A stretch of DNA of 64,000 bases from Luzula sylvatica (GCA_946800325.1 OX326961.1:8038655-8102654), one strand, 5' to 3'. Shown: positions 24,957-38,476, counted from the first letter of the stretch. The notes: generated from the letters alone by a model not told the origin. Numbers and translations are program-made.

Positions 24957-24959
<3 letters not shown>
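23061..24959. other. AT-rich intergenic stretch
   Basis: No gene supported. 23440-23640 resembles 51450-51640 (shared AATTATATGTTAATTAT and TTTCTTTCATTTCC). 23820-23940 has two copies of GTGTAGATGTGT. Confidence 0.35.

Positions 24960-25015
<56 letters not shown>
24960..25015. repeat. (GA)n microsatellite
   Basis: About 56 bases of uninterrupted GA. The Leu/Ser-rich frame on the other strand is an artefact. Confidence 0.95.
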
Positions 25016-25017
<2 letters not shown>

Positions 25018-25084
25018 ACGGGCACGTGCGTCTATAGTGCTAACGGGTCTGGGTTAAATGGGCTGTGGGATGTATTATATGCAG

Positions 25085-25300
25085 AGGTGCTAATTGGGGG
25101 TGTCGGGTCGGGTTCGGGTCGGATCATTTCGGGTTCGGTTCGTTTCGTATTGCGAATCATTCGGGTCATCAGATCGTTCGGATTGCGGATCGTTCGGATT
25201 TCGGATCGTTCGGGTTCGAGTCGTTTCGATTTTTGAGTTATTCGGTTTCGGATCGTTTCGATTTTCGGGTCTTTCGGATCCGGATTGTTTCGATAGCTAA
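25085..25300. repeat. hAT-like GGGTTCGGGTCGGATCG fragment
   Basis: Starts with GGGGGTGTCGGGTCGGGTTC and continues as degenerate TTCGGATCGTTCGG modules. No right end is visible. The two plus-strand frames here are repeat translation. Confidence 0.45.
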
Positions 25301-26334
25301 TCCTAGTGCACTTGATGAGCTGATGAGTTTTTATTTTATGTTCTCGTACAATTATAAATATTGTATGATTAATTTGTTGAATGGAAACCCGCGGTAACTA
25401 TTAATTATATTTAGGAATAAGTTCGTGTATATCGTTTTGAAAATCCAACATATCAAATTTATCCTTTCAAAATAATAATTATCAAATTTTTCCTCTCATA
25501 TATATATCTCTTTTTTTTTTTAATCAAAACTAAACCTAATTGACTATCTTATAAAAATTAACATAAAATATATGAAATTGCGTTTGTACTTTTCTCCAAT
25601 CCAACCCATCTTATTGATTGTCTCAACCTATGTGAAGTGTGGTAATTTTGAGAGGAAATTAATTGCGTATGGTATGGGGCTGGAATAAACTGCATTTGAC
25701 TTGTGGAGATTTGATTAAATCCAAAATTTCAATTTTCTATTGCATTAAACTGGAAATATAGTTCATATTTTTCTAAACGTTTGGACAGACGTAACTAAAG
25801 GCTGCTATGTGAGATTCTAATTGCTCTGCCTGGATTATTAAATTTATGAAAAAATAACAAACATGAAATTTCCGATTTTTCTAGGAATACAGATGATAAT
25901 TAAAAATGTTGTTCAACAGTTAGTCGAGTGATTTTTAAATCTATTACATATTTATTGTTTTCAAAGTTATTTTGAAAAATTAGACACAGGATATGAATCT
26001 TTTTAGACACATGATATAAATCAGTACATTTTATTAATATTTTCAGTTTGAAAATCCTCGAAATATTTTGAAAAAAAATCACTTTTACCTTTAAATTATT
26101 GTCAAATTTTGATGTGACTCCGATTTTGTTCAATATCCCCTTGATTTGAGCTGTCAATTTTATTCAGTTAATTTTTTGTTTTCATATCTTGTGATATTAT
26201 GGAGTAAAACAATAATCAACCTTTTATTCTCATTGAGGAATTAGGCTCACCTTTTCTTATTTCGACAAACCCTAGCTCTAAACATGCGGCTAATCTTACT
26301 TAGCTTTAAGCATATGCCGCTAATTAACAACGAT
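25301..26334. other. AT-rich intergenic stretch, nothing recognised
   Basis: 25430-25500 has CAAATTTATCC-type modules seen in transposon ends elsewhere. No gene is seen. Confidence 0.35.
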
Positions 26335-28075
26335 GTTCATGAAGCTCTCAGCTGGTCAAAGTTGCTCAAGAAACCAACAATTCAAAATATACAGGGATAA
26401 AGACTATTCTATTGTTTATTTCATTTTTCCATTTGTCGTTGTTTCTTTAATTTCTGGTTCTAACTTTGAATTTCCAATTAAAAAAAAAAACTTCGAGTTT
26501 TGGATAATAAATTAGTTGAATGAAGTTATAGTTAGGATGTTCAATGAAGGTACCGGGTGTGATAACAACTAAATCTTTAGTTATGTTTGCAATTGCATTA
26601 AAATAATTTTGTATTTTCAATCGCCATCCAAGCTTTCAAAATTTCAATCATATTGTTAAAAGCAAAATTACATCCATACATTCATCTATGAAATATATAT
26701 ATGAAATATATAATTATTTCGTATTTTCCTTTTTCCTTTTTTCCAAAACCAATTATTCATATTATTTGGTAAAAAAATATATATGAAATATATAATATTT
26801 TCAAATTTGTTAAAATATACATATGAAATATATAATATTTTCATTCACAAGAAATAATATTAATTGTCAATTATATATTAATAATCGTTAATGATGTGTC
26901 TTTTGTTAATTACTTGAATAATTAATCATTAATCAGTGATTTCCAAAAATAGGATGAAAAAACAATGGGTCACAATAAATGGTTTCTTACAAAAATAATT
27001 GGATGTACTCAAGTCAATTACCATGGCGACCATGAAAACTAGCCAAATCGCATATGTAAAGGTTAGCGAGACATAAATCATATCCATTGCATTACTCAAA
27101 CACTTATTTTTAACTTTGATTATTTATGCTCATTTATTTTTCATTTATTTTTCTTTCTTTCTTTGGTTATTGACTTTACTTATTTGTCTGTATATATCAT
27201 GATACTTGACAGCAACTCTAATTTGTTATTTTTTGTTTCTTTGATTTCTTCCTTCCTGTGAGATGCATGATAAAATGATAATAGTCATGACTATTGAGGT
27301 CAATTTGAGCCTATATTAGGTATTGTATTGACTGTACATTATTAATTGATTAGTATTAATTGGTTAATGTAAAATATAAATTGAGTTTTTAGTATATTAG
27401 AGTATTGAGTTCTCAAGTATTGATTATAGTTAAATGTACTAGTATTGATTGTGTACAGTCTTGAAATGGTTGTAATTTTGATTGTGTATTGATAGTATTG
27501 ATAATAGTCATGATTGATTGTTTTGTTCATAATTGGATTCTCCTATGATATTTGTTTAATTTTTAGAAAACCTAATTAATTAATGAACCTTTAATCAATT
27601 CATGAAATAATCGCAAGATGAAAGTGTATTGGGTTTTGCTTACGGGCCTCATATTGAAATAAAAAAATGTATTGGGTTTCGAAGAAGTAAGGGTCAAAAA
27701 TTATTTTGGCCCTAAATGAAAAAAACACAATATTATTATTAGTGAACCTTTGATCAATTCATGAAGCTCTTACCTACGGGTTTGTTAAAAAAAAATAAAA
27801 AAAAAATTCATGAAGCTCTCACCTGGATAAGACTATCCTATTGTTTATTTGATTTTACCATTTACCATTTGTTGTTGATGCTTTAGTTGTAGTTCTAACT
27901 TTGAATTTTGGATACTACATTATTTCATTTAGGGTTTAGGGTTTAGACTTTAGTTGTTGTTGTTGATTTTAATGAAGATACTAAATAGTTTGGATGTTCA
28001 ATGAAGGTACCATGGGTGATACCAACTAAATCTTTAGTTATGTTTGCATTAAAATAATTTTGGATTTTTAATCGT
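26335..28075. repeat. Pair of direct repeats about 1.45 kb apart
   Basis: 26335-26620 and 27805-28075 share ordered segments (TTCATGAAGCTCTCA, CTATTGTTTATTT, GTTCAATGAAGGTACC, ACTAAATCTTTAGTTATG) with indels. The DNA between them is AT-rich with TATATGAAATATATAAT repeats at 26690-26835. The shared segments include no long frame, so this is an old duplication of non-coding DNA. Confidence 0.65.
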
Positions 28076-28406
28076 CAATTAACGCACGGGCCTTAATATG
28101 AAGTTTAATATGAAGTGATTTTTAACTGTCCACCATCCAGAATAAAATATTAGTATATAACACAAAATGGGACTTTAATTTATGTATTTTTAATGGGCCT
28201 TAATATGAATGTGGACCTAATTTAACGGCCTAATATTCCGATATTTTTTTTACACACACTGACCCTAATTTTTATTTTTATCTTTTTGAAAAGAACAGAA
28301 AATACTCGCTCTATATCTATTGTATTTTCATTAAAAAAAATTACAATTATTATGGCACTCAGAATACCAACATTGATATTCTAAATTTTAGACACCATAT
28401 TATTTT

Positions 28407-28708
28407 GGGAAATTATACCTTGCCCCCAAAACCCATCACCACACTCACGATCCCAATCTCTTTTGTTTTTTTTGGGTTGGGTGTTAATCCCCAACTCCAA
28501 TTTGCACCCCACTCTCTCTCCAAATTAATTAATGTTTCGAATTAACAGTTAATTGTGAGTAAATTAACACCTCATATTAGTACCTAATAATTCATTAATT
28601 CAATTAACAGTTAATTCGAAGCACTGTTAATCGAGTGGGTAATTTTTGGGAGATGGATAGGATATCAAGGATGTGGTGATGGGTTTGGGGGGCACAGTAA
28701 ATGGCCTC
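28407..28708. mobile_element. 302-bp MITE with 9-bp target duplication
   Basis: It starts GGGAAATTATACC and ends GTAAATGGCCTC. The flanks are a perfect TATTATTTT duplication (28398-28406 and 28709-28717). The inverted inner module is TGCCCCCAAAACCCATCACC. It is the sister of 17981-18273 in the same orientation. The 9-bp duplication points to the Mutator superfamily. Non-coding. Confidence 0.8.
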
Positions 28709-31099
28709 TATTATTTTATACATATACTATTAACTATTAATTAATTGAGTCATAACATAGATTCATAAATATATTTAATTATCTTACATCAATACGAAGC
28801 ATGAAAATCATAATTATAGTGTTCTCATATCTTCCAACCAAACATTGCAATTTTTATACATCAACGCGCTTAGTAAGAAAAGAAGAATAAATATTTTTAT
28901 ACATCAACGCGCTTTGTTTCGTGTATTATACATAGCTGAACCTAAAACCTTTTATTAGTTTTGGTGACTCGAAGAGGAAGCTTTTGGTAACTCGAAGAAA
29001 CAAGCGACCTTTCGTTGGCTATTTTGTATTTTGCTAAAATCCATATGCATGATGCATCTATGCACTGGTATGGCATTGTTGTATTGTTATACAATTGTTA
29101 ATCGAAAGCTACATTGTAAGTGGGAATTGATTCATAAAATATGTGCGAGAGATATTAAAAGCTTTTCGTATGAGCTCAAACTTTTTTTTATTGTTAGTTC
29201 TATTTAAACTTGCTTATATTTTCAACCTTTAATCTACTATAATCATGGATAATTTTCATACTAGTTCACCGAATTATATGTTTTAATCGGATATTTTTTA
29301 AATTTTTTTATCTGTCAAACTTTTAATTTGTTCAAGTTAGAGTATCTCGTTAGTTTTTTCGTTTATTTTTTAATAATCTGCTCTGGTGGATTTCTGTAGA
29401 TACTTATTATTAACATGGCTGCTAAATTGAATTCATGGAGAATCCAATTTGAGAATCCACCCGTCATTGTCATTGTCAGCGGTTTTAAATTGTATAACTA
29501 CGTATGAAATGTACTTCAAAGTTCAAACTTCAAAGATTGTTATGAATCTGATTAGACTAATGGCAAAACATTTTAATTTGTTCAATCGAGCTGCCAATCA
29601 AATCTGCACGGTCTCCAATGAAATCAAAAGATCTTCCGAAACCTCTCCTGCGATTTGAAGGTCAATTTTCTGCATTAATAATTTAATACTATTAGATTAA
29701 TGTTAAATATGATAAAATGCAGATTTGAAGGTCAACTTTGCTGGCAAGAATATTGAAATTGGAATTTTGTTGCTAATCGCAAATTTAGGTACGTATAATA
29801 CTTCATTTACTAATATTAGTAATTAGTGAAATTTCACATGTATTGCTCTTCATTTGGGGAATATATAATCTCTATTTTGTTCGTGAAATGTAGTTTACTT
29901 GAAAAAGATGATTATTTATCTAAAGTGGTGTGAATTTGATTTTCTCATGTTTTTTTAAATTTATTGTGTTTCGACACTCAAATTGGCTAGAAGGTGCCAA
30001 ACAAATTGTTTTTTTCAATTCGATGCTTAATATTTCTCACACAAATCTCAAAGCAGATTTTATTTACAAATATAATACAAAAATAAATCATGCTTAAAAT
30101 TTGAGAGACAAGATCTCATGAATATTAAGTGACTATTGATCTATATAAGTGCTAGATGGCCATTTAAACTTATCTTGTTTATTTTTCCTAACAGTAACAT
30201 GTATAATTCTGTTCAAAGAATTCTTTTGGAATAATTTTTATGTACGATAGATTATCGGGTTTACACGGTGAAGAAAAATCGGGTTCAGATCCGAGTTCGG
30301 CTTTCAAAACTAGTTCGAGCCCAGAAAACCCGACTGGTATAAAATTCGAGGACAGGAGCCTTGAAGGAACAGTATTTCGAAAAAAAAGTTGCTAATTGTT
30401 TCAATGCAAAAAAAAAAAAAAAAATGAGAACTGGAGAAATGGAGATTAATGTAAAAATGGGATTTCTAAGGAGGCTATAATCGAGGCAAAAGAAGGGAGT
30501 TGTCTGGAAAGATTAAAGAATGTTTTAAAGGAAAGTGCAAAAGAAGATAAAACCAGGGATTTATCTGAAAAACCCTTGATTCTGTTGGGGCCGAAAGGGG
30601 AAAACTTGCTTGAGAAAGATCAAACGTTAAAGTTGCTAAATTTTTAAAAAAGACCCTGTATTATACTGTAAATTCTTAAAAGCCCCTGCATTATTAGAAA
30701 ATGGTAAAAACGAGACCAAATTTGTTTTTTTGATGGGATTGATCAACATTTGGGAAAGGAATTGGTTGACACAATATATAATATATATATTAATATTAAT
30801 ATGAAACGTACAGTTTATATTCTTTCTTTGAAGATTTTGTTACCGAAGACATAGACCGGTACGTTCCATTATTATTATTATTTATATATAATATATATGA
30901 AACGTATCCAAAAAACAAATGTCACGTTGGTGCTATACTTTCATAAATGAGAATTGCATGTACATTTTTGAAAAATATCAAAATAGTAAATACACTACTT
31001 TGATATGGAAATATGATGAATATTTTTAAAGTAATTATGCATAATTTAAAATCTCAAAAATATCATGATATTACACAATATAAAAATATTTGGTTTTTG
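28709..31099. other. AT-rich intergenic stretch
   Basis: A 69-codon plus frame (29449-29658) inside a slightly less AT-rich patch is unrecognised. 30255-30350 carries hAT-like CGGGTT modules. 30640-30720 carries TGCATTAT modules. No gene can be supported. Confidence 0.3.
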
Positions 31100-31452
31100 T
31101 TCTAGTAAAAGTAACAAATATTAATATCTAATAATATTAGTAACGTTAACAAAATCAAATTTCAAAATCAAATCTTAATAATAACGTTAACAAAATCTTA
31201 ACGTTAAAACTTTTGATATTTATACAAAACGAACACGGTCTACAATTTAATTGCCACACCGTACATGACATTCTCCTTTGGTTCACATCTAATTATGTGT
31301 GCCGAGTTTAGGGAGTCAGTAGAAGTGCGTGTTTGTAAAATTTGGTGAAAAGTTACGTAGTAAAAGATACGATAAAAATGATCTAAAATCACGTTATTTG
31401 TACTCTTCGAAACGTAAAAAAATTTGCGGCTTGTGTTTTACTTTTCTTTTTG

Positions 31453-31745
31453 GTAGAATTTCATGTGTACCCTAGGAACATCATAATTTCATGTATACCT
31501 CTCAAAACGTGAATTTCAAAAATATTCCTATACAAACCCTGAAATATCATGGATACGCTTCATTTATACTTTTAGTATGTTAATTTTTTTTTCATTCAAA
31601 ATTTTTTTCGCTTTATCCTTATATCAATATAATAGCTACTTAAATTTTTGAGAATAGTATTGATTTATGTAATGATTTTGGAAACAAATTATGAGAAAAA
31701 ATTGACAATATTTGATTTTTATAGTTTTCAATATTATTTTAGAGC
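31453..31745. mobile_element. Truncated relative of the 3605-4158 MITE
   Basis: The left end GGTAGAATTTCATGTGTACCC and the following modules match the reverse complement of 3605-4158 through its interior to about 31745. The right end is missing. Confidence 0.6.
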
Positions 31746-32636
31746 AGAAGTTGTTCTTTACCACCATCGCTTCGATAGTGCAATATTATTTTGTAAAAAA
31801 GATTATAATTATTATTCTTTACCATATAACATTATTATAGTTCGTATTGTTTAACATTATTAGCCTCCTGACATTTCATGCAAAAAGAAACAATCTAAAT
31901 TTATCTTTAAAATCAAATGTATATATATTTTAGGGACAATTTGTCCTTCCAAAAATTAAACATATCAGATTTGTCTCTACAAAAATACTAATATCTGATT
32001 TATCCCCACACTGCTCATTTCAAATTAGTCTAATCTTGAAAAAATCTACCAGTGATTTGCAAAAAATACTAATATTTTATTTATCCCCCTCTTTAACAGA
32101 AGGGAACTTTTTTCCTATATCCCTACTAAATTCATAAATTACATATTTATCCTTCTTAAATGGTTAATATCATATTTATCCCTACTAAACATCATTAATA
32201 TCAAATTTATCCTTGCTAAAATCTACTTGATATCAAATTTACCCATCTTGTTAAAATAAAATTAAACTAAACAAAATTTTAAAATTTAAAATTAATTAAT
32301 TTTTTTTTATTGACCAAACAACCCTTTAATAAACAGTACTCTAAACTAAACCTTTAACAAAACAAATTCACCCGTTAACAAACACACCCTTACCCGTTAG
32401 CAAACTCACCCTCATGCCTCAGTCATACCTTCTTTCTCTTCTCTTTGTTCAAACATTACCCACTCTTTCTTCTTCCTATTCTCTGTCGAAATAAAGAAAG
32501 CAAAGCGGCGTTTCTCTACTAGGCGGAGAAAAACCATTCTTGCGACTGAACAAGAACCATTCTTGCGACTCGAGAAGAAAAACAACAATACCCTCTTTCT
32601 TGCAACTGGATTGCTTGTGACTGGAGATCTTGCGAC

Positions 32637-32753
32637 ATGTATGATTATCTTGCACTATCTTATTCTCCTCTTTCTTGCAACAAGGACATGGTTGAATCCA
32701 TCAATATTGAGTATTCTTATCTTGTGCTATCTTATTCTCTCAATCAGTCGAAG
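32637..32753 (+). CDS. Possible first exon inside the TIR element
   Basis: ATG at 32637 opens 39 codons (starting MYDYLALSYSPLSCNKDM) that end in frame at a consensus donor AAG|GTATGTT (32753/32754). A CT-rich leader precedes it. A candidate acceptor lies at about 33070 (TTTTTTCAG), but the joined frame then stops after five codons. It looks like the front of a captured or decayed gene. Family not recognised. Confidence 0.25.
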
Positions 32754-33846
32754 GTATGTTGTTTGCTATTATTGTTCTCTCTCACCTCCAGTATGTCTTC
32801 AATCTTGTGTGTTGGGATATGCAGTTCGAATTCCGCTTCTAATTTTGGAATATAACGAATGAATTTGAAATCGGTTTACTTCGAAGTGAAATTAGTGCCT
32901 AACTTTGTAATTGTGCGTCGAATTGGGTTTCATATTTCTAATTGAAGTCCGTGTTTTAATATTTCATTCAGTTCAATTGATTGTTTAAGTTCAATTAAAG
33001 TATAATTGAAGTCTCATGTACATGATGATCAACATTGGGTTCGAATTCAAGGAATGGTTGGTTTTTTCAGGTAGTGGCACATCATTAGCGGATGGAGTTG
33101 AGAAATACACCGAGGATTCTGCTGGAAGATTGGTGCAAAGAGGAGTATCATTGCCGTGTGGAGAAAGCCTAATCAATCAAATTCATTAAGGGCAAATTGG
33201 TAAATGCAAATTGGTTTCGTAACGTCGAATCAAGCAAGTATGGGTACATCGATTTGGTTATTTAGGTTAGCAGTGGGGTTAGGGTTGTGTCGAGTCTAAA
33301 CTGGTACAAGGGTTAAGAGTCGTGTCCAGTTTCGGTGTAAAAACCGGTACAGTTTGAAGTCTCTTGTAAAATGGTATTGTTTTCCTATATTAAATGGATG
33401 CGTTTGAATAATTGTATAGTATAGAAGCTCCGTGTCTATTGAAACTTAGTGATTCTTAAATGGAGTCTAGTCGGTACCGTACCAATATTGGCCAGTGTTC
33501 ATATAAGTGCAAAGAAGCATTCGATTTATGTTTAATTGCAAAGAAACATGTGATGTACGTACAATTACAAAAAAAGAACTGATTTATGTATAATTTCAAA
33601 GAAGCCGTTAATCTATGTATACAAGGAAGGAAGCTTCTGATTTATGTAAAATTGCAACGAAACCCAAAATATATACATAATTTAACCTAAATATAAACAT
33701 AACTTCAAAGAATACCAATTATACATAATTTAATGCAAATTTAACGCAAGTTGAGGACCATGCTTCAAACGTTGTGGTGTTGTTCAATCTACTTATCGAT
33801 CTTCTTGTAAGGGGTTATTCAAGCTACTGATCAATATCGACACCAT

Positions 33847-34600
33847 TTGCGCCACCTCTTGCGAAAATGGTGCGCGATTTCAAGCGTACCAAATATTGCG
33901 AAATATGGTAATATACCCCCTAATTTCAGTTGGTACATAATGTCTCCATCCATACTACCACATTATGCGCATCGTACCTATATCATAACTACTAAAGCCC
34001 TTCAATTATGCAGAATTTACAAAGAAGCTCCTGAAATTACAAAGAAGACCCTGGAATTACAAAAAAAAATTACAATGAAGTCCCCTGAAGTTATAAGAAA
34101 TCCGATTGAGCGTCAATTTTCAAAATATCCCCTAAATCAATTTAGCCAGATTGAGCATGAATTAAGCATCAATTTAACCAAAAAAAACTTGCAAATTGAG
34201 AATCCTTACTTTTGGGAATTAAGCATCAATTTTAACCAAAAAACAAGCAAATGGAGAATCCTTACTTTTGGAGGAGAACTTTCAATAAAGGAGTCGGAGA
34301 GGAGAGGTTGCATATCGCCAAGAAGAGCTTCTCTCTCGCCAAATCGCCAGCAAAAGTTCCAACTCTCTCGCCCAAATCGCCACATAGGAGCTTCTCACCA
34401 TGTCACCAGGATAGGAGTCGCGGGTCGCCAGGATACCCTCTCGCCAAGTCTCCAGGAGAGTTTCATCTCTCTCGCCCAAGTCACCACGAGCTTCTCTTGG
34501 AGGAAGAACGTTCGTAAATGGAGTAGATTTACTGGTAGCGGGTAAAAATGGAGTAAATAGAGGGTTTTTGGGTAGCAGGTTAATGGGTTTAGGGGTTTTT
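33847..34600. repeat. Degenerate repeat within the TIR element
   Basis: Tandem modules of TTACAAAGAAG (about 34015-34090) and CTCGCCAAATCGCCA (34315-34490) make a 232-codon plus frame with protein-like length but no domain. I treat it as a repeat, not a gene. Confidence 0.4.
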
Positions 34601-34741
34601 AACAGCAGGTTTATTGGATTTTGGGTTAGTGAAATTGAAGGGTATAAGAGTCAATTGTATTAATTTCATGTTAAATTTAATTAAATTATGAATTTTGGAT
34701 AAATTTGATATTTTATATGTTTAGTAAGGATAAATATGATA

Positions 34742-37336
34742 CACTACAACATACCTGGCCTATTGGGGCGGCCAAAACTGACCCAATAAGGCCTCAAAAC
34801 CGCCCTTATAGGTTATTGGGTCGGTGAGGCGACCCTAAATGGGTGTCCCTAAAAGCTGCGTTCCTGTCAGGGGCAGGCCGACCCTATAGTCCTTTTGGGG
34901 CGGTATTTATTGGGGCGGGCCGACCCTAAAAGCGTGTCAGTCCAATCACAGCGCAGGGTCACATCAGTACAGGGTTTTGGGGCGGGCCGACCCTATAACA
35001 TGCCTTATTGGGGCGGGCGGACCCTATAACATGCCTTATTGGGGCGGGCGGACCCAATAACCCTATAATTATTAATTATTCGAAATATTATATTATAATT
35101 ATTCATTATATAAATAATTTTTTAATTATATTAATTAGTAAATATACCAAATATTATATTATAATTAGTTATTACATAAATAATTATATTTATATGAAAT
35201 ACTCATCTTGCACACAAATTCACCAAACAACCAAATCCTCAAAACACACAAACATAAATCCAACGAGAAAATTCAACAAAGACGACTAATTATTACATAC
35301 AAATTTGACCAAAAAGATGGTGAAAATGAATTTTTAAAACTTAAACAAAATAATAATAATTAAGAGGCCAAATTATTACAACATTAATTTTTTGACAAAT
35401 TTAAAACTAGTACAAACACATCTAGAAAAATTAACCGTCTTGAGAGGACAACTCTCTTCTCGACTTCCTCCATTCTCGCCAAGTAGATTCTCGTTCTTCG
35501 ACAATTCTCACCACAACTCTCCGAGAACAGCTCCTGCGAGACCGTCCTCCAGCTCCTACGAGAACAGCCTCCAGCTCCTGCGAGACCCGCCTCCAACCCT
35601 CCGAGACCCATCTCCAGCCCCTTCAAGACCAACCTCCAAAAAAAACAGTAAAAAATTAATTAATTTATTAATGAGTAAATAATGAAATTAATATAAAATA
35701 AACTGCGAAACCCGCCTCCAGCTCCGAGACCCGCCTCCAGCTCCTGTGAGACCGTCCTCCAGCTCCTGCGAGAACAGCCTCCAGCTCCTGCGAGACCCGC
35801 CTCCAACCCTCCGAGACCTATCTCCAGCCCTGCGAGACCAGCCTTCAAAAAAACATTAAAAAATTAAAAGTAAAAAAAGAGAAATATTTAAAAACAAAAT
35901 ATGATGAAAAATTAAAATTAAAACAGTAAAAAATTAAAAAACAGAAAAATTACAAAACAAAAAGAGTAAAAAAAAAAAAAAAAATAAGAAAAGAGTATTT
36001 GAAATATTTAACTAACACAAATAAAGAAGAGTATTTAAATAAGTCTATAAGTTACTAAAAAAATATTGAATTATACCAAAATATAGTAAAATATACTAAA
36101 CATACTTAGATTATACTAAAATATTCAAGAACAAAGGAGAATTTACATATTTACCCTTCTAAAATATCATATTTATCATTTGGAAAAACTTGGAAAAGAA
36201 AAGATTATCAGAAAATTTACCAACATTGAAGCCTATGTCGCGTGTAACCACCTCTGATCGAACCCCGGCAGCGGTGAAACTGAAATTAGTAAAAATACCA
36301 CATAAATACCACAAAAAATTAGTAAAAATACCACAAAATTATCAGAAAAATTATGAACTACAAAAATTAGGCAAAATATTACTGAAATTAGTAAAAATAC
36401 CACATAAATTGCTTGAACGAAACCAATTCAACCAAAATTAGGAAAAATATCACTGAAAATGCTTGAACCTAGTCTTTTAATTAATTAGAGAGATCAGAAA
36501 ATACCACTTAACAGAGAGAAAAGAACCGAGCTCGTACCACCGGCGGACAAGCCACCGGAAATCTAGGTCACGTCACGCGAGCGAGGTCGCGCGAGAAGCC
36601 ACCAGAAAGCTAGCGAGGATCCAAAACCCTAACGGCTGCCGAAAAGAAGAGCGAGGTTGCGGCTGCCGAAAAGAAGAGCGAGGTTGCGGCTTCTGATGGA
36701 GGGTTTAAAGAGAGGAAAAGAAGTGGCGAAGAAGAGGAAAAGAAGAGGCGAAGCTGTTGTAAAGAGAGAGAGAAGAATGGGGCTGCCGAAAGAGAGAGGG
36801 AAGAATGGGGGAGGGTTTATAAAGAGAGAGGGGGAAGAAAGAGGTGAAGCGACGGCTGGCAGTGTTTGGGTCGGGCAGAGTTTGGGTCGGGCCGACCCTA
36901 CTCTGTTGTTGGGGCGGTATCTGGTTAGGGGCGGGCAGACCCTGGTCTTATTGGGACGGGAAAATACTAGGGGCGGGCAGACCCTGATGTTATAGGGGCG
37001 GGCAAGCAATTAGGGACGGGCGGACCCTGGATTTAGGGGCGGGCCGACCCAATAAAAAGACGACCCAAAAGAGTTATTGGGGCGGTTTTATCCTATTGGA
37101 GCGGGCGGACCCAAAAATTCAAATAATCAGGGGCGGGCCGACCCAATAAAAAGACGACCCAAAAGAGTTATTGGGGCGGTTTTATCCTATTGGGGCGGGC
37201 GGACCCAAAAATTCAAATAATCAGGGTCGGGCTGACCCTATTCTAACCGACCCAAAAGCATTATTGGGGCTGGCCGACCCAATAATGAGCAAATTTTAGG
37301 GGCGGCCCGACCCTAAAAATCAGATGTGTTGTAGTG
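34742..37336. mobile_element. Non-autonomous CACTA element, 2,595 bp
   Basis: The ends are CACTACAACATACCTG and, reversed, CACTACAACACATCTG (14 of 16 identical), flanked by a 3-bp duplication ATA (34739-34741 and 37337-37339). Subterminal zones at 34765-35060 and 36870-37320 carry many copies of TTGGGGCGGGCGGACCC in both orientations, including a 94-bp tandem duplication (37036-37129 and 37130-37223). These arrays are where CACTA transposases bind in known families. The interior holds a twice-repeated CTCCTGCGAGACCCGCCTCC tract (35524-35640 and 35705-35850) and a coding-like GC patch (36530-36850) but no transposase. Confidence 0.85.
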
Positions 37337-37339
37337 ATA

Positions 37340-38476
37340 ATAACTATTTATGAGGGATAAATATGTAATTCATCAACTTAGTAAGGATATAGGAGTTGTT
37401 TTCTTAACAAAAAGTCAGTGTAGTATAATTACTCATTTACCCTTGAATTAAGATATCTTCCGAACCACAATCACGTAGTTTTCTTGGACTACCGGTGATT
37501 TGCAGTAAAAATATTATTAGTATTTCCTGAATAAACTCTTTTGTTTTTGGTTTTGGTTTTGTTTTAGTAAAATTTTAGGAACAATGTAAATTTTTGTTTT
37601 GTTTTTGTTTTTCCTATTCAAAAGAATTAAGATATCCCATAATAGACATCAAATAAATTAAATTGTTAGGTACTTCCATTTACTTTCACGTTTGTGTTAA
37701 TTCTTTCATTTGATGTAAATGCAATGTTATAGATATCACATATCGCTTACATATCAGTCAGTCACCGATAAGAAATATGACCGACATAGCAGATTCAAAA
37801 CGAAAAATATCAGTGGTATACCGGTGATGTACTTTTTAATATTAATATATTAAATTGATTATTATAACATTAATTTATATTGAGTTTCTTAAACTAATTT
37901 AAATTTTACATTATTAATATTCAAAATTCAACAATACACATAAGTTCCAAGTTAAACTAAAGATACATTTAAAATTATAACATACAATTTACAAATAATA
38001 TAATAGACTAAACCAAGAAATCGTGTTCATTGACCATCGGTGTATATGCGGGTGCCTCCAATGAAAATCTAACCTCGTATGGATCAAAATCGATTTCATT
38101 TCCGACCAAAAATATTATATAAAGAAAGAAAAAGATAGAAATAATTGGGCCAAAATTATTGTTAAAAGATGAGCCAGCCAAAAATAATATTCAAAATAAA
38201 TTATGTTTTAAATCTAAATCGGTTCAAATCGGTCCAAATATCGACTCATATTGGTCCATATCGGTCCGTGTATCGGTCGACCGATTTACTCAATCGATAC
38301 GGGACATATCGTAATGGAGGAGCACTGATTAGAAATATGAAATCGACATATCGGTCCATATCAGTGATATTTAGAACAGTAAAATGCACTGACAATTTTA
38401 CTAAGAAAATCCAACACATTATCGCTTTTTCTAATTTGCAACTTAGTCTTTCCAAATTGATGTTGAAAATGAAGAT
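37340..38476. other. Intergenic; ATCGGTCC degenerate repeat at 38210-38350
   Basis: AT-rich, with a CGGTCCATATCGGTCC-type degenerate repeat that generates the 121-codon frame at 38169-38534. No gene is supported. Confidence 0.35.

Larger units (their letters stand above)
32085..37430. mobile_element. TIR element with gene-like interior, split by a CACTA insertion
   Basis: The left flank (about 32085-32240) and the right flank (about 37340-37430) are diverged inverted repeats built from CATATTTATCCCTACTAAA modules. The match continues on both sides of the CACTA element, so the CACTA inserted later. The interior 32380-34600 has a leader, a possible exon with donor, and GC-richer patches. Exact ends and target duplication are not resolved. 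Similar direct sequences (CTACCRGTGATTTGCA) lie just outside both ends, at about 32046 and 37489. It has no recognised transposase, so it would be non-autonomous. Confidence 0.45.

Noticed and set aside
33847..34545. 232-codon plus-strand frame
   Set aside because: Built from degenerate tandem modules inside a transposon, with no domain and competing frames; better explained as a repeat.
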